Shown here in pieces: positions 17,644 to 25,993 of a DNA stretch of 64,000 bases (positions are counted from its first letter, which is position 1; every line of letters begins with the position of its first letter). The DNA is taken from positions 1 to 64,000 of the forward strand of contig BDSU01000034.1 in assembly GCA_002897675.1 (NCBI GenBank). Direction: 5' to 3'. The notes under the pieces were generated by a model. It was not told the DNA's origin and ran no database searches. It saw only the letters and a program-made list of their open reading frames with translations. Source of the stretch: a bacterium BMS3Abin02 (GTDB taxonomy: Bacteria > Actinomycetota > Acidimicrobiia > Spongiisociales > UBA4744). The position numbers and the translations under genes are program-made.

Positions 17644-18123
17644 ATGCCGAAGTTTGATGATGAGGCGGATCGAAAGATCAGCATCATCCTGAGTAAGGGG
17701 AGCCTGGACTGGGCGACCGCAGCAATGGTGATCGCCAACGCGGCGGTCTCCGAAGGAACCGAGCTGCACATCTTCTTCACCTTTTACGGCATGGATGCCG
17801 TGCTGAAGAAGAAGATGGATCGTCTCAAGGTCACACCCCTCGCGAATCCATCGATGGGAATGCCGAATGCCGTTGCCGCCCTGCCGGGAGTAACGGCGAT
17901 GGCGACGGCGATGATGAAGAAGATGATGAAGAAGCAGAACGTTCCGGAGCATCGCGACTTCATTCAGATGATCGCCGATGCGGGCGGCCACCTGCACGTG
18001 TGCCGGATGACGTTCGACATGTTCGGATTCAAGGAGGAGGACCTCTACGAAGAGGTGGAAGACGTGCTCAATGCAACCGATTTTCTCGAGCTTGCAGACG
18101 GCGGCCAGATCATCTTCATCTGA
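17644..18123 (+). CDS. DsrE2-like sulfur-transfer protein
   Basis: This 159-residue protein of the DsrE/DsrF fold resembles DsrE2 (peroxiredoxin-family-like) proteins. Features are ISIILSKGSLDWATAAM at the start, FFTFYGMDA, a Met/Lys-rich loop (MMKKMMKKQN, 90-99) and HVCRMTFDMFGF, whose C120 aligns with the conserved cysteine of the family. In sulfur oxidisers DsrE2 exchanges persulfide sulfur with TusA and DsrC-type carriers. It lies 13 nt after the TusE-like gene and is the last gene before a strong hairpin. Confidence 0.82.
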   Translation: MPKFDDEADRKISIILSKGSLDWATAAMVIANAAVSEGTELHIFFTFYGMDAVLKKKMDRLKVTPLANPSMGMPNAVAALPGVTAMATAMMKKMMKKQNVPEHRDFIQMIADAGGHLHVCRMTFDMFGFKEEDLYEEVEDVLNATDFLELADGGQIIFI

Positions 18124-18140
18124 TACCCGAGCAGTTGTGT

Positions 18141-18164
18141 GGAGGGGCCTCAGGTGAGGCCCCT
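18141..18164 (+). terminator. Terminator-like hairpin after the sulfur operon
   Basis: GGAGGGGCCTC is followed by its complement GAGGCCCCTCC with only a 4-nt loop region, an 11-12 bp GC-rich stem starting 18 nt after the DsrE2 stop. Only a short T run follows. Confidence 0.65.
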
Positions 18165-18245
18165 CCTTCGCGCGCCGGCCCCCTCCCCCCGGTTCTTGCG
18201 TGAGCTGGTTGCCCATGCCACGGGCGGCCTCGCGCAAGAAGGGTT

Positions 18246-18280
18246 GGAGGCGCCTTCGCTGTGCGGGTCTTGCGATCGAT
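18246..18280. repeat. Dispersed intergenic repeat, copy 1
   Basis: A 35-nt stretch beginning GGAGGCGCCTTCG is about 85% identical to 21826-21859, differing by four substitutions and one indel. Both copies lie outside genes and inside larger imperfect inverted repeats. It may be a REP-like element or a mobile relic. Confidence 0.5.
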
Positions 18281-18382
18281 ACCGGCCCGACAACTCGACT
18301 CGAACGAAACAGACGGGTCGATCCGTGTCGACCAGACGTCCCTGCCTCGGCATCGACACCTCGAACGTCACCGGCCACGGCG

Positions 18383-18868
18383 CTAGGAGCGGGGGCCGTC
18401 CTCGTGTTCGGTGGGTGGGACCAGGATCACCGGAACATGGGTCTGTTCCATGACCTCGGCGGAGACGGAGCGCCACGCCCCGTCGCTGAACAACCTGCGG
18501 GTTACTCCGAGGAGGACGAGGTCGGCACCGATACTGTCTGCCGTACGGCAGATCACTTTGGCGGGATCCGATCCCTCCAGGAAGAGCTTTTCCGGGACCA
18601 TGCTTCTCGCGATCAGTGCAGCCACGACGGGGGCGGCGAGTCGCTCGCCACGCTCCTCCACATAGCGGGCGGTTCGTGCCTGTTCACTCTCGGCGCCGTG
18701 CGGAAACTCGGTGAGCGGATGCCATAGCTCGAGCTCCAGGGTGTCCAGGAACTCCTGGGGAGCAGGGACGACGGTGAGTACGGAGACGTGCCCCGCTGTG
18801 CCCGCGAGACGCAGAGTCAGGTCCGCGACGGGACCCGGAGGAAGGACACCCGTGGTGGCTATCAACAC
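18383..18868 (-). CDS. Universal stress protein family
   Basis: About 161 residues of the UspA fold. It begins VLIATTGV and ends with the nucleotide-loop-like VLLGVTRR...GSVS region (GAWRSVSAEVMEQ) and the PVILVPP strand. The glycine-rich ATP loop (GxxGx9GS) is poorly kept, so it may not bind ATP. AGAGGT stands 7 nt before the GTG at 18868; a second GTG at 18874 is also possible. It is convergent with the sulfur operon and divergent from the flavin reductase. Confidence 0.75.
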   Translation of the reverse strand: MLIATTGVLPPGPVADLTLRLAGTAGHVSVLTVVPAPQEFLDTLELELWHPLTEFPHGAESEQARTARYVEERGERLAAPVVAALIARSMVPEKLFLEGSDPAKVICRTADSIGADLVLLGVTRRLFSDGAWRSVSAEVMEQTHVPVILVPPTEHEDGPRS

Positions 18869-19124
18869 GTGCACACCTCTAGCGTAAACGAGTTTTCGAT
18901 CGAAGATTCTGCTGGAAGTCCGCTGGGCGATACATGGCATGTATCTGAACGGCCGAGCATCGCCGATCGCAGCATTCTCCGACTCCTCGAGTTGATGGCA
19001 ACGGCCGTCACGCTCGCCCCGCGGTCTCGCAGCGATCTCGGGCTGCGATAGGAGATGCAAGGCACAACGCACCGGTCCCGGCATCCTTCGACTCGTAGGC
19101 GCTCCTGTTGGGTACAGTGCGCGC

Positions 19125-19634
19125 ATGTCCAAACTGAGCCCCGAACTGATCAACCAGGTGACGTGGATGATTCCCAACGCGCTGGTCCTCATCGGAGCAC
19201 GCTCCGGCGACGAGTGGAATGCCATGACGGCTTCGTGGATTACTCAGGTGTCCATGGAGCCGGTCTCGATCGCCGTATCCATCGACAAGAAGGCACTGAC
19301 ACACCGACTCGTCGGTGAAAGCGGGGCCTTCTCGGTGAATCTGTGGTCGCCGGACGACACTCGCGTTTTCGTGAAATTCTCGAAGCCGGCCACGAAGGAT
19401 GGTATGCGACTCAACGACCGGCCCTTCCGAGAAGGTGCGACCGGTGTGCCCGTCTTCGAAGCGTCTGTCGCGTGGATCGAGGCGGCTGTGGTCGACTCCG
19501 TCGATGTTGGCACCCACACGCTGTTCATCGGCGAAGTCGTCGCTGCCGGCAGAGACGCGAGACACCAGGGGCGAGCAGCATCCATGTCCGACACACGCAT
19601 GAAGTATGGAGGCGTGCGGCGGGGAGGGCATTGA
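19125..19634 (+). CDS. Flavin reductase-like FMN-binding protein
   Basis: This 169-residue protein has the FMN-binding split-barrel fold of the flavin reductase (DIM6/NTAB) family. Such enzymes reduce FMN or FAD with NAD(P)H for two-component monooxygenases, or act as FMN proteins. Recognisable are the N-terminal VTWMIPNALVLIG with the AMTASWITQVS strand, and the FSVNLWS segment. It ends in a basic tail. No monooxygenase is adjacent, so the partner is unknown. An SDR follows 84 nt later on the same strand. Confidence 0.8.
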   Translation: MSKLSPELINQVTWMIPNALVLIGARSGDEWNAMTASWITQVSMEPVSIAVSIDKKALTHRLVGESGAFSVNLWSPDDTRVFVKFSKPATKDGMRLNDRPFREGATGVPVFEASVAWIEAAVVDSVDVGTHTLFIGEVVAAGRDARHQGRAASMSDTRMKYGGVRRGGH

Positions 19635-19718
19635 GTTTCCGGATCACGGTTGGCGGTTGACCGTGTCACAGAGAGTCCGTGGCGGGGTCCGGTACCATAC
19701 GGAACCGGAGGTGAGGGC

Positions 19719-20483
19719 ATGGACATACGCGTCGACGGCAAGGTCGCGCTGATCACCGGCGGCAGCAGGGGGATCGGAGAGGCTGTCGCCAGGGAGTTTC
19801 TCGCCAGTGGCGCCACAGGGGTCGTGATCACAGGCAGGAGGCAGGCAGGGCTCGACCAGGCTCTGAAAGAGATCGACGGGGGCGATCGCGTTATCGCCGT
19901 GGCGGGAGGCGCCGACGATGCAGACCATGTCACGCGTGCCGTGCAGCAGACGATCCGCGAGTTCGGCTCCTGTGATGTTCTCGTGAACAACGCGGCGACC
20001 AACCCGGTCGCAGGGAACATCACCGATGTCGACCTCGGAGCGCTCGACAAGACATGGTCGGTGAATCAGCGGGGTCCTCTCATGTTCGCGCGAGAGACCT
20101 GGCGGCAGTGGATGCGCGAACACGGTGGCTCGATCGTCAACGTCGCATCGGTCGGGGGGCTGATGCCCGGGCCGTTGCTCGGCGCGTACAACGTGTCCAA
20201 GGCAGCGCTCATCTTCATGACACGGCAACTCGCCTTTGAGATGGCCCCGGGCGTGCGGGTGAACGCCGTTGCGCCGGGCATCGTGAAGACCAGATTCTCG
20301 CGACTTCTCTGGGAGATGAACGAGGAAGCAGCCGGTGGCCTCCATCCACTGAAACGTCTCGGGGAGGTGGAAGACGTGGCGACGGCGGTCCTGTTCCTCG
20401 CCTCGGACGCTGCTTCGTGGATCACCGCGGTGACCGTCCCGATCGACGGTGGGATGACGGGAGCGAGACCCGGCATCGGGTAG
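19719..20483 (+). CDS. Short-chain dehydrogenase/reductase (FabG-like)
   Basis: This is a 254-residue classical SDR. The NAD(P) motif is TGGSRGIG (about 13-20), the structural NNAAT is present, and the catalytic Ser and Tyr-Lys lie in NVASVGG and YNVSK. The C-terminus reads ITAVTVPIDGGMTG, typical of FabG-type reductases. It probably reduces a keto group of an acyl or small substrate, not determinable here. The ATG at 19719 gives the normal family start (MDIRVDGKVALITGG). It is convergent with the DUF4032 gene. Confidence 0.87.
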   Translation: MDIRVDGKVALITGGSRGIGEAVAREFLASGATGVVITGRRQAGLDQALKEIDGGDRVIAVAGGADDADHVTRAVQQTIREFGSCDVLVNNAATNPVAGNITDVDLGALDKTWSVNQRGPLMFARETWRQWMREHGGSIVNVASVGGLMPGPLLGAYNVSKAALIFMTRQLAFEMAPGVRVNAVAPGIVKTRFSRLLWEMNEEAAGGLHPLKRLGEVEDVATAVLFLASDAASWITAVTVPIDGGMTGARPGIG

Positions 20484-20498
20484 TTCCGATACCAGGCG

Positions 20499-21668
20499 TC
20501 ACGCCGGCGTGTAGCCGGGCCGTCCGGCTTCGATCCAGTCGTCGAAAGCAGCATCTGTCCCAACATCACACCCGGCGTCGACGGACATCAGGTAGCGATG
20601 GTGGAGCAGATCGCAGTAGGCCTGGATGGCATCGTGGACTTCCGGGATGTCTCGGAGGCGCCGTAGCGTGGGTTCGAACGCATCGACTCGCCACTGGACG
20701 GCTGCGACGGGAGGGGAGAGTTCGAACTTCACCGCGTGATAGTAGAGGTCGTCCAGGATCTGGCGTGCCTGGCGTTCACCCGCTTCGACTCCGGTCAACT
20801 CTTTCAGCTTGTTGGCATGGAACGTGCGTCCTCCGGCTCGGGTCCGCACCTCCAGTCGGTCACCTGTGGCGGCGACAGAGACTTCTTCCACGTTGAAGCC
20901 GAGATCGTTGATCCGGTTGATTCGCTCTGCGATCTTGTACCGCTCGTCCGGCCCAACGACCCACACTGCCGAGAGCTCGTCCCAGAGGGCGGCGTATCGT
21001 TCTGCGACATCCTCTCCGAGGGAGAGGTCGGCGTCGTCGAGCGGTATCCCTCGTTCGGCAGCGATGTCGGCCATCCCGCCGGCAACGTTCTCGATCATGA
21101 TCGCCAGATCCTCTCCACGGCGGCCGTCGGTCAAGGTGGGCTGAATGGCTGCGGTTTCGGCATCCACCATGCGGGTTTCAAGGCCGTCTGCATCCCAGCG
21201 ATACAGGGTGTTCGACAGGGAGCAATCACCCCAGAAGCATCCCGCAAGGTGTAGTTGCACGAGGAGTGAGGCGAACGCATCGAGCATCTGATTGCGACGG
21301 GCGCCGAATCCTGGTCCTTGCAGGAGCTCGCGATACGAGAAGGAGTAGTCGAGATAACGCGTGATGAGTGCTGCCGAGGCCTCTGCTGCGGCATCATCTG
21401 CCCTCCCGGTCACCAGCCCGATCGCGGTGACGGCCGGAGCATTGAGATCTTCCAGGGCACGCAGTACCTCGTAGTCACGACGGGCTGCCTCGGTCGGGAG
21501 CTCCTTGATCGCATAGATGCCATGGCGATAGGAAACGAACCGGACTTCGTGTCTGGAGATTCCACGGGGGAGGTCGACGAGCCTCGTCGAGGTCCACGTG
21601 CTCAAGGGTCGATCCCAGGACAAGTCCAGGAAGTCCGGATGACCAGGACGAATTGTGAGGTCGGGCAT
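20499..21668 (-). CDS. DUF4032 protein with kinase-like N-terminal half
   Basis: This 389-residue protein belongs to the DUF4032 family found mainly in actinobacteria. The N-terminal half resembles small-molecule (WaaP/APH-like) kinases: IYAIKELP carries a possible ATP-binding lysine, GDCSLSNTLYR a catalytic-loop-like Asp/Asn pair, and MVDAETAAI a metal-binding Asp. The C-terminal half is the DUF4032 domain proper. Substrate and pathway are unknown. Divergent from the DUF971 gene by 282 bp. Confidence 0.75.
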   Translation of the reverse strand: MPDLTIRPGHPDFLDLSWDRPLSTWTSTRLVDLPRGISRHEVRFVSYRHGIYAIKELPTEAARRDYEVLRALEDLNAPAVTAIGLVTGRADDAAAEASAALITRYLDYSFSYRELLQGPGFGARRNQMLDAFASLLVQLHLAGCFWGDCSLSNTLYRWDADGLETRMVDAETAAIQPTLTDGRRGEDLAIMIENVAGGMADIAAERGIPLDDADLSLGEDVAERYAALWDELSAVWVVGPDERYKIAERINRINDLGFNVEEVSVAATGDRLEVRTRAGGRTFHANKLKELTGVEAGERQARQILDDLYYHAVKFELSPPVAAVQWRVDAFEPTLRRLRDIPEVHDAIQAYCDLLHHRYLMSVDAGCDVGTDAAFDDWIEAGRPGYTPA

Positions 21669-21825
21669 GGGCGAACGTTAGTGCTTCGACAGACGACCTC
21701 TGCGGCGTTCTGCCGGTCAGGAACGCCTCGTCGACACAGATCCACCCGATGGTGTCGGCTGGATCCGAAGGGACCGGGTGAATGTGCGTCGATCGTTGCG
21801 TTCTCCGCCGCGACGCACCGAAGCG

Positions 21826-21859
21826 GGGGGCGCCTTCGTTGTGCGGCCTTGCGAGCGAT
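21826..21859. repeat. Dispersed intergenic repeat, copy 2
   Basis: A 34-nt stretch (starting GGGGGCGCCTTCG) matches the copy at 18246-18280. Here it forms the right arm of a hairpin: GCACCGAAG at 21815-21823 pairs with CTTCG at 21834-21838 and GTGC at 21841-21844. It lies 92 nt before the DUF971 gene. Confidence 0.5.
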
Positions 21860-21950
21860 GAGACTCGGCATCGACCGCACGAACGCCTCCTGCCAAGGCA
21901 CCATCCGATCTTTGGGAGTGCTGCTCGTCGGGCCTCCTATTCTTGGTTGC

Positions 21951-22241
21951 ATGGAGCTGCCCATCACGATCGAACTGGAACGGGGTGAGCGGTTGACGCT
22001 CATCTGGGAAGACGGGGAACGCACCGAGCTGACCGCCGCGCCGTTGCGTAGAGCGTGTCCGTGCGCCGTGTGCGAGGGCACCGCAGCTGGTTGGCCGATT
22101 CGTTCGGTCACGATCGCGAACATCGAGGAATCCGGGGCATACGGACTGCGTCTGGTTTTCGCACCGGACGGTCATCAGGCGGGCATCTACGACTACGACT
22201 ACCTGCGGGCGCTGGGGAGACGGGACGAGGACGCCCTCTGA
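21951..22241 (+). CDS. DUF971 (gamma-butyrobetaine hydroxylase N-terminal-like) protein
   Basis: This 96-residue stand-alone DUF971 domain has the CPCAVCEG cysteine cluster, where the family normally binds zinc through Cys and His, and the C-terminal GIYDYDYLRALG signature. DUF971 proteins are often near Mrp/ApbC-type ATPases, suggesting Fe-S work, but none is nearby here. The ATG at 21951 begins MELPITIELER, the usual start. Convergent with the HD-GYP gene. Confidence 0.85.
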   Translation: MELPITIELERGERLTLIWEDGERTELTAAPLRRACPCAVCEGTAAGWPIRSVTIANIEESGAYGLRLVFAPDGHQAGIYDYDYLRALGRRDEDAL

Positions 22242-22248
22242 GGCTTGG

Positions 22249-22800
22249 TCAGGCGGCGAAGACGAGTTGGTGTTCCAGCATTGTTGCGACGACGGTCGGG
22301 TCGAATTGGGCGCCTGCGTGAAGTTGGAGTTCGGCGAGCGCGATCTCTGTGGGGAGGGCCGGCTGGTAGGGACGATCACTGGTGATGGCGTCGAAGGCGT
22401 CGGCGACGAAGAGGATGCGGGAGAGGTGGGGGATGGAGGTTCCCGAGAGGCCGTACGGGTAGCCGTCTCCGTCGAAGCGTTCGTGGTGGAAGAGGACCGC
22501 CTTGGCGATGTCGGGGTGGACGAGTCCGTCGAGGAGGAAGAACCCTTCTGCGGGGTGGCGGCGCATCTCGTCCCATTCTTGGTCTAGGAGCGGGCCGGGT
22601 TTGTTCACGAGTTCGTTATCGATGTGGATCTTGCCGACGTCGTGTAGATGGGCCGCCACGTGGAGTCGTCGCAGTTGTTCGGTGTCGAGGGCGAGCCGGG
22701 TTCCGAGGGCCGTCGCGATACGGGCGACACGCGATCCGTGATCCACCAGCCACGCTTCCTGTTCCCAGATGAGGTCTGTGAACGTCTCGACGGTGTTCAT
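22249..22800 (-). CDS. Stand-alone HD-GYP domain protein (putative c-di-GMP phosphodiesterase)
   Basis: This 183-residue protein consists almost wholly of an HD-GYP domain, which hydrolyses cyclic di-GMP in characterised members. The motifs are complete: HLHDVGKI (metal His/Asp, 51-58), HPAEG, HHERFDGDGYP (the GYP loop) and ADAFDAITSDRPY. There is no receiver or sensor domain, so any regulation must come from partners or expression. GGAAGG stands 4 nt before the ATG at 22800. It is divergent from the gene at 22938. Confidence 0.88.
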   Translation of the reverse strand: MNTVETFTDLIWEQEAWLVDHGSRVARIATALGTRLALDTEQLRRLHVAAHLHDVGKIHIDNELVNKPGPLLDQEWDEMRRHPAEGFFLLDGLVHPDIAKAVLFHHERFDGDGYPYGLSGTSIPHLSRILFVADAFDAITSDRPYQPALPTEIALAELQLHAGAQFDPTVVATMLEHQLVFAA

Positions 22801-22937
22801 ACTGCCTTCCAAATCCCGCCACGATGCGTAGTGTTACACGCGCGGAGGGTGGTGTCACGCGAAATGGGCCTTTCGACCTACATCGCAACTTCTGCTCTCT
22901 CGAGGGCACAGAGCCCGGAGTGAGCAAGAATGCGGGC

Positions 22938-23558
22938 ATGGATATCGCTGTGAATCTCGTGCAGGCATACCTTCGCGTCAACGGCTATCTGACGATCACC
23001 GAGTTCGAGGTGCAGCGCAGGCGCAGCGATGGCACCTACGAGACCGCAACGGACGTCGATATCATCGCGCTTCGTCTTCCGGGGCAGGTGTATCAGGGCG
23101 ATCCTCACGAAGACCCCGATTGCCAGATGCTGCTGATTCGTGATGAGGAGCTGCGCTTGGGACCGGACGTCATCGATGTGATCCTCGGCGAGGTGAAGGA
23201 GGGGCAGGCCGAGTTCAACCCCGGACTGAAGCGACACGAGGTGTTGCACTCTGTGCTGCGGCGCCTCGATTGGCTCTACGCCTCGCCACTCGACGAGGTC
23301 GTTGATGCCGTGCACCGCCATGGCCTGTCGGAGAATCCCGCCAGGGGCAGCGGTATCGTCCGGACACGACTGGTCGCATTCGGCCGCAGTCCGAAGACGG
23401 ACCTGCACACCATCTCATTGACTCATGTGGTCGAGACCATGCTCGACTACCTCTATCAGTTCGAAGACATTCTACGGCCGGCGACCTACAAGAATCCAGC
23501 GCCGGCGCTCCTCAACCTGCTCGTAAAGACGGGCTTTGTGATCCGCAAGAGGGACTGA
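22938..23558 (+). CDS. Unknown protein with possible PD-(D/E)XK nuclease-like core
   Basis: This 206-residue protein of no recognised family starts MDIAVNLVQAYL. A segment TEFEVQRR...TATDVDIIALR followed about 50 residues later by ILGEVKEG has the E...D-V-D...E-V-K spacing of PD-(D/E)XK nuclease-like folds. This is a pattern match only. The C-terminal half (about 130-206) is helical. An upstream GTG (22920) could extend it by six residues. The neighbours (HD-GYP and enoyl-CoA hydratase) do not hint at a role. Confidence 0.6.
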   Translation: MDIAVNLVQAYLRVNGYLTITEFEVQRRRSDGTYETATDVDIIALRLPGQVYQGDPHEDPDCQMLLIRDEELRLGPDVIDVILGEVKEGQAEFNPGLKRHEVLHSVLRRLDWLYASPLDEVVDAVHRHGLSENPARGSGIVRTRLVAFGRSPKTDLHTISLTHVVETMLDYLYQFEDILRPATYKNPAPALLNLLVKTGFVIRKRD

Positions 23559-23563
23559 CGGGC

Positions 23564-24352
23564 TCAGGACCCTCGACGATCTTCCATGATCGCCTCGACG
23601 GCTTCGCGATGCTCTTGCGTATGGTGGGCGATCGCCTGGAAGGCGGCCGTCATGTCGAGAAAAGCATCGAGGTCGGTGCTCCTGGCGTGTCGCAGGAGAC
23701 GTTTGGTGAGCCGAATGGCGTGGGGAGGCTTCGTTGCGATGGTGTGTGCAAGATCATCGACCCGTTCCATGAGGAGATCCGCGTCCGTCAGTTCGAGCAC
23801 GAGACCGAGCGCGAGCGCCTCATCGGCTTCGACGAGTCTGCCGGTGAAGATGAGTTCGGCGGCACGTTGCCATCCGACGATCCGTGGGAGGATCCAGGCG
23901 CCGCCGTCACCCGGCACGAGGCCGAGGTTGACGGCAGGCTGTCCCAGGCGTGCGGCATGGGAGGCGAGTCGCAGGTCGCAGATGAGGGCAAGATCACAGC
24001 CTCCTCCGACGGCAGGGCCGTTGACGGCGGCGATCGTCACCAGGTCGAGAGAGGCGACGGTGCGCATGAGCCGAAGCACGCTCGTCCTGTAGGACTCTGC
24101 GATGCGTCGTGCGGAGCCTTCGAAGATCCCTTCACCGGCCTGCATGTCTTTCAGATTGCCGCCGGCGCTGAAGGCGCTGCCCGCACCGGTGAGGATGAGC
24201 ACCGACAGGGCCGGATCGTCCTTGATCGTGTCGAGCGACGCGAGGAGACCTTCCAGGACACCCGTTCCGGTCAGGGCGTTGCGGACGGCAGGACGGTTCA
24301 TCGTGACCGTGGCGATGCGGCCCTCGACGGAGAGGAGCACTGCGCCGCTCAT
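23564..24352 (-). CDS. Enoyl-CoA hydratase/isomerase family protein
   Basis: This is a 262-residue crotonase-fold enzyme acting on acyl-CoA. The oxyanion-hole segments are AFSAGGNLKDM and GPAVGGGCDLAL. The second catalytic glutamate position reads LGLVPGDGGA, with Asp instead of the usual residues, so hydratase activity is uncertain and isomerase or hydrolase chemistry is possible. Its ATG overlaps the stop of the upstream BtpA gene by 4 nt, indicating coupling. Confidence 0.88.
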   Translation of the reverse strand: MSGAVLLSVEGRIATVTMNRPAVRNALTGTGVLEGLLASLDTIKDDPALSVLILTGAGSAFSAGGNLKDMQAGEGIFEGSARRIAESYRTSVLRLMRTVASLDLVTIAAVNGPAVGGGCDLALICDLRLASHAARLGQPAVNLGLVPGDGGAWILPRIVGWQRAAELIFTGRLVEADEALALGLVLELTDADLLMERVDDLAHTIATKPPHAIRLTKRLLRHARSTDLDAFLDMTAAFQAIAHHTQEHREAVEAIMEDRRGS

Positions 24353-25128
24353 CCGGAGGCCTCTCTGGCCGCGGCAACGAATGCGACTGCACGCTCTGGA
24401 TCGACAGGATTCGTCGTGTGTCCGTCTGCCTCGATTGCCGTCCCGACGATCACTCCATCCGCGTGCTGGAGGATCTTCGCGATCGTATCGATACGCGCCC
24501 CCGACCCGACCAAGATGGGAAGTCGGCCACAAGCCGCTCTCACCTCGTCGACGGCGGCGATCTCTGCCGGCCTACCAGTTCCGGTGCCGGAGACGACGAT
24601 CGCGTCGGCGCCACCGCGCTCGCAGAGGTCCTCGGCCGCCTGCGTGAGTGTGAGACCCGGGGGTGGAACGGCATGCTTGACGAACACGTCGGCGAGGATC
24701 TCGATATCCGGGCCAAGCGACGATCGCAGGCGCGATAGCTCTGCCGGCCGGCCCTCGAGCACGCCCTGATCGGTGAACATGGTGCCGCTCAGGACGTTGA
24801 CGCGGATGAAGGATGCGTCGCATGCCGCGGCAATGGAGAGTGCGCTCATCGCGTCGTTACGGAGCACGTTGACGCCGACCGGGATGGACGTCGCGGCGAT
24901 GACGGCACTCAGCGTGCGGGCCATGGCGGCGACGGTCACCGGGGGGACGGCGTCGGCAAAGAAGGGAGCATCACCGAAGTTCTCGACGAGGACGGCGTCG
25001 AATCCGGCTCGTTCGAGTGTGACGGCATCGTCGACGGCGCGCTGGACGACCGAGCGCATGCTGTTGCCGAAACGGGGGGATCCGACCAGGGCACCGAGAT
25101 GCACCATGCCGATGAGCGGGCCCGGCAT
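24349..25128 (-). CDS. BtpA/SgcQ family TIM-barrel protein
   Basis: This 259-residue protein of the BtpA family begins GPLIGMVHLGALVGSP, with AVLVENFGDAPF, GVNVLRND and the C-terminal VGSGARIDT phosphate-site loop of TIM barrels. The cyanobacterial founder affects photosystem I accumulation. Other members such as SgcQ sit in sugar operons, so the activity is not settled. The ATG shares one base with the stop of the upstream gene. No photosynthesis genes are visible. Confidence 0.85.
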   Translation of the reverse strand: MPGPLIGMVHLGALVGSPRFGNSMRSVVQRAVDDAVTLERAGFDAVLVENFGDAPFFADAVPPVTVAAMARTLSAVIAATSIPVGVNVLRNDAMSALSIAAACDASFIRVNVLSGTMFTDQGVLEGRPAELSRLRSSLGPDIEILADVFVKHAVPPPGLTLTQAAEDLCERGGADAIVVSGTGTGRPAEIAAVDEVRAACGRLPILVGSGARIDTIAKILQHADGVIVGTAIEADGHTTNPVDPERAVAFVAAAREASG

Positions 25129-25862
25129 CAAACGGCGGTACTGGCAATCAGAAGGGCAAGCTCGGCTGCTTCGCCCTCCGCGGAGAGCGACGTCTCTGAG
25201 GCCGAGAGGCGCCGCACCGCGACGCGGCACCATTCGCCGGCGGAGCCCTTGATGCGCTGGCCGGAGTCCTCGGGGCCGTAGACCCACTTCGCGTATCCGG
25301 GGCCGATCACTTCCACGCGAACCGGTACATAGGCATGGCCGGCTCTCTTGAATGCATACGGAAGGGTCCGCCAGGCGAGCCATGCGATGTGGCGGAGCCT
25401 CGGTGTGTCCTCCAGCTGGGTTTCGGCGACGGATTGGACATCGAGCCCGTATGCCCATGCCTCGGCGAGACGCGCAGTGGCGAACGTCTGCGCGGAGATG
25501 TCGTCGACGAACCAGGGGATTCGTTGGGATCGGGTCATTCGCGAGAGAGCATCGACGACGCCTGCGCGCGCCCCTCGCCACCATTCGATGACGTCCTGAG
25601 GTCGCATCGACCGCCCGCGATCGATCCCGGAAGTGGCGAAATCCTCGAGTGAAGCGTAGGTCTCGGTCTCGACCAAGGGCGCACGACCCTCTTGAAGTAC
25701 TCGGAGTGCGAACTCTTCCGAGGATGCGAGAAACGCGACGATGTCCTGGATGGACCAGTTGTTTGTCGGAGTCCTGCGTTTCCAGTCGCGAATCGCGATC
25801 TTCTGCAGCAACTGGTCGAGTGCCTGCTCTTCGGCCACCAAGTCTGAAAGAATCTCACGCAC
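25128..25862 (-). CDS. Maleylpyruvate-isomerase-fold (MDMPI/DinB-like) protein, TIGR03084-like
   Basis: This is a protein of about 244 residues with the four-helix DinB/MDMPI fold at its N-terminus (NWSIQDIVAFLASSEEFAL is the helix with the metal-ligand region) and an alpha/beta C-terminal domain. Members are thiol-dependent, usually mycothiol, enzymes of actinobacteria. The frame has no ATG near the family start. GTG at 25862 (reading VREILSDLVAEEQ) is the best candidate. It is coupled to the BtpA gene. Function unknown. Confidence 0.7.
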   Translation of the reverse strand: MREILSDLVAEEQALDQLLQKIAIRDWKRRTPTNNWSIQDIVAFLASSEEFALRVLQEGRAPLVETETYASLEDFATSGIDRGRSMRPQDVIEWWRGARAGVVDALSRMTRSQRIPWFVDDISAQTFATARLAEAWAYGLDVQSVAETQLEDTPRLRHIAWLAWRTLPYAFKRAGHAYVPVRVEVIGPGYAKWVYGPEDSGQRIKGSAGEWCRVAVRRLSASETSLSAEGEAAELALLIASTAV

Positions 25863-25993
25863 AATCTCATAGGATAGTGCAATGAATAGGTGCCAAGAAG
25901 CCGTCGGCTCACATCGTTTCTTCGTTCTCCCGCTCCGGAATCCGGCGGAGAGGTACGGGAACGCCACCGGCCGAGGGGTGGTGGGTCCGGCGA

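Noticed and set aside
18124-18382. Possible small gene between the sulfur operon and the stress protein gene
   Set aside because: The gap is filled by a hairpin and the dispersed repeat; frames through it are shadows of the stress protein gene.
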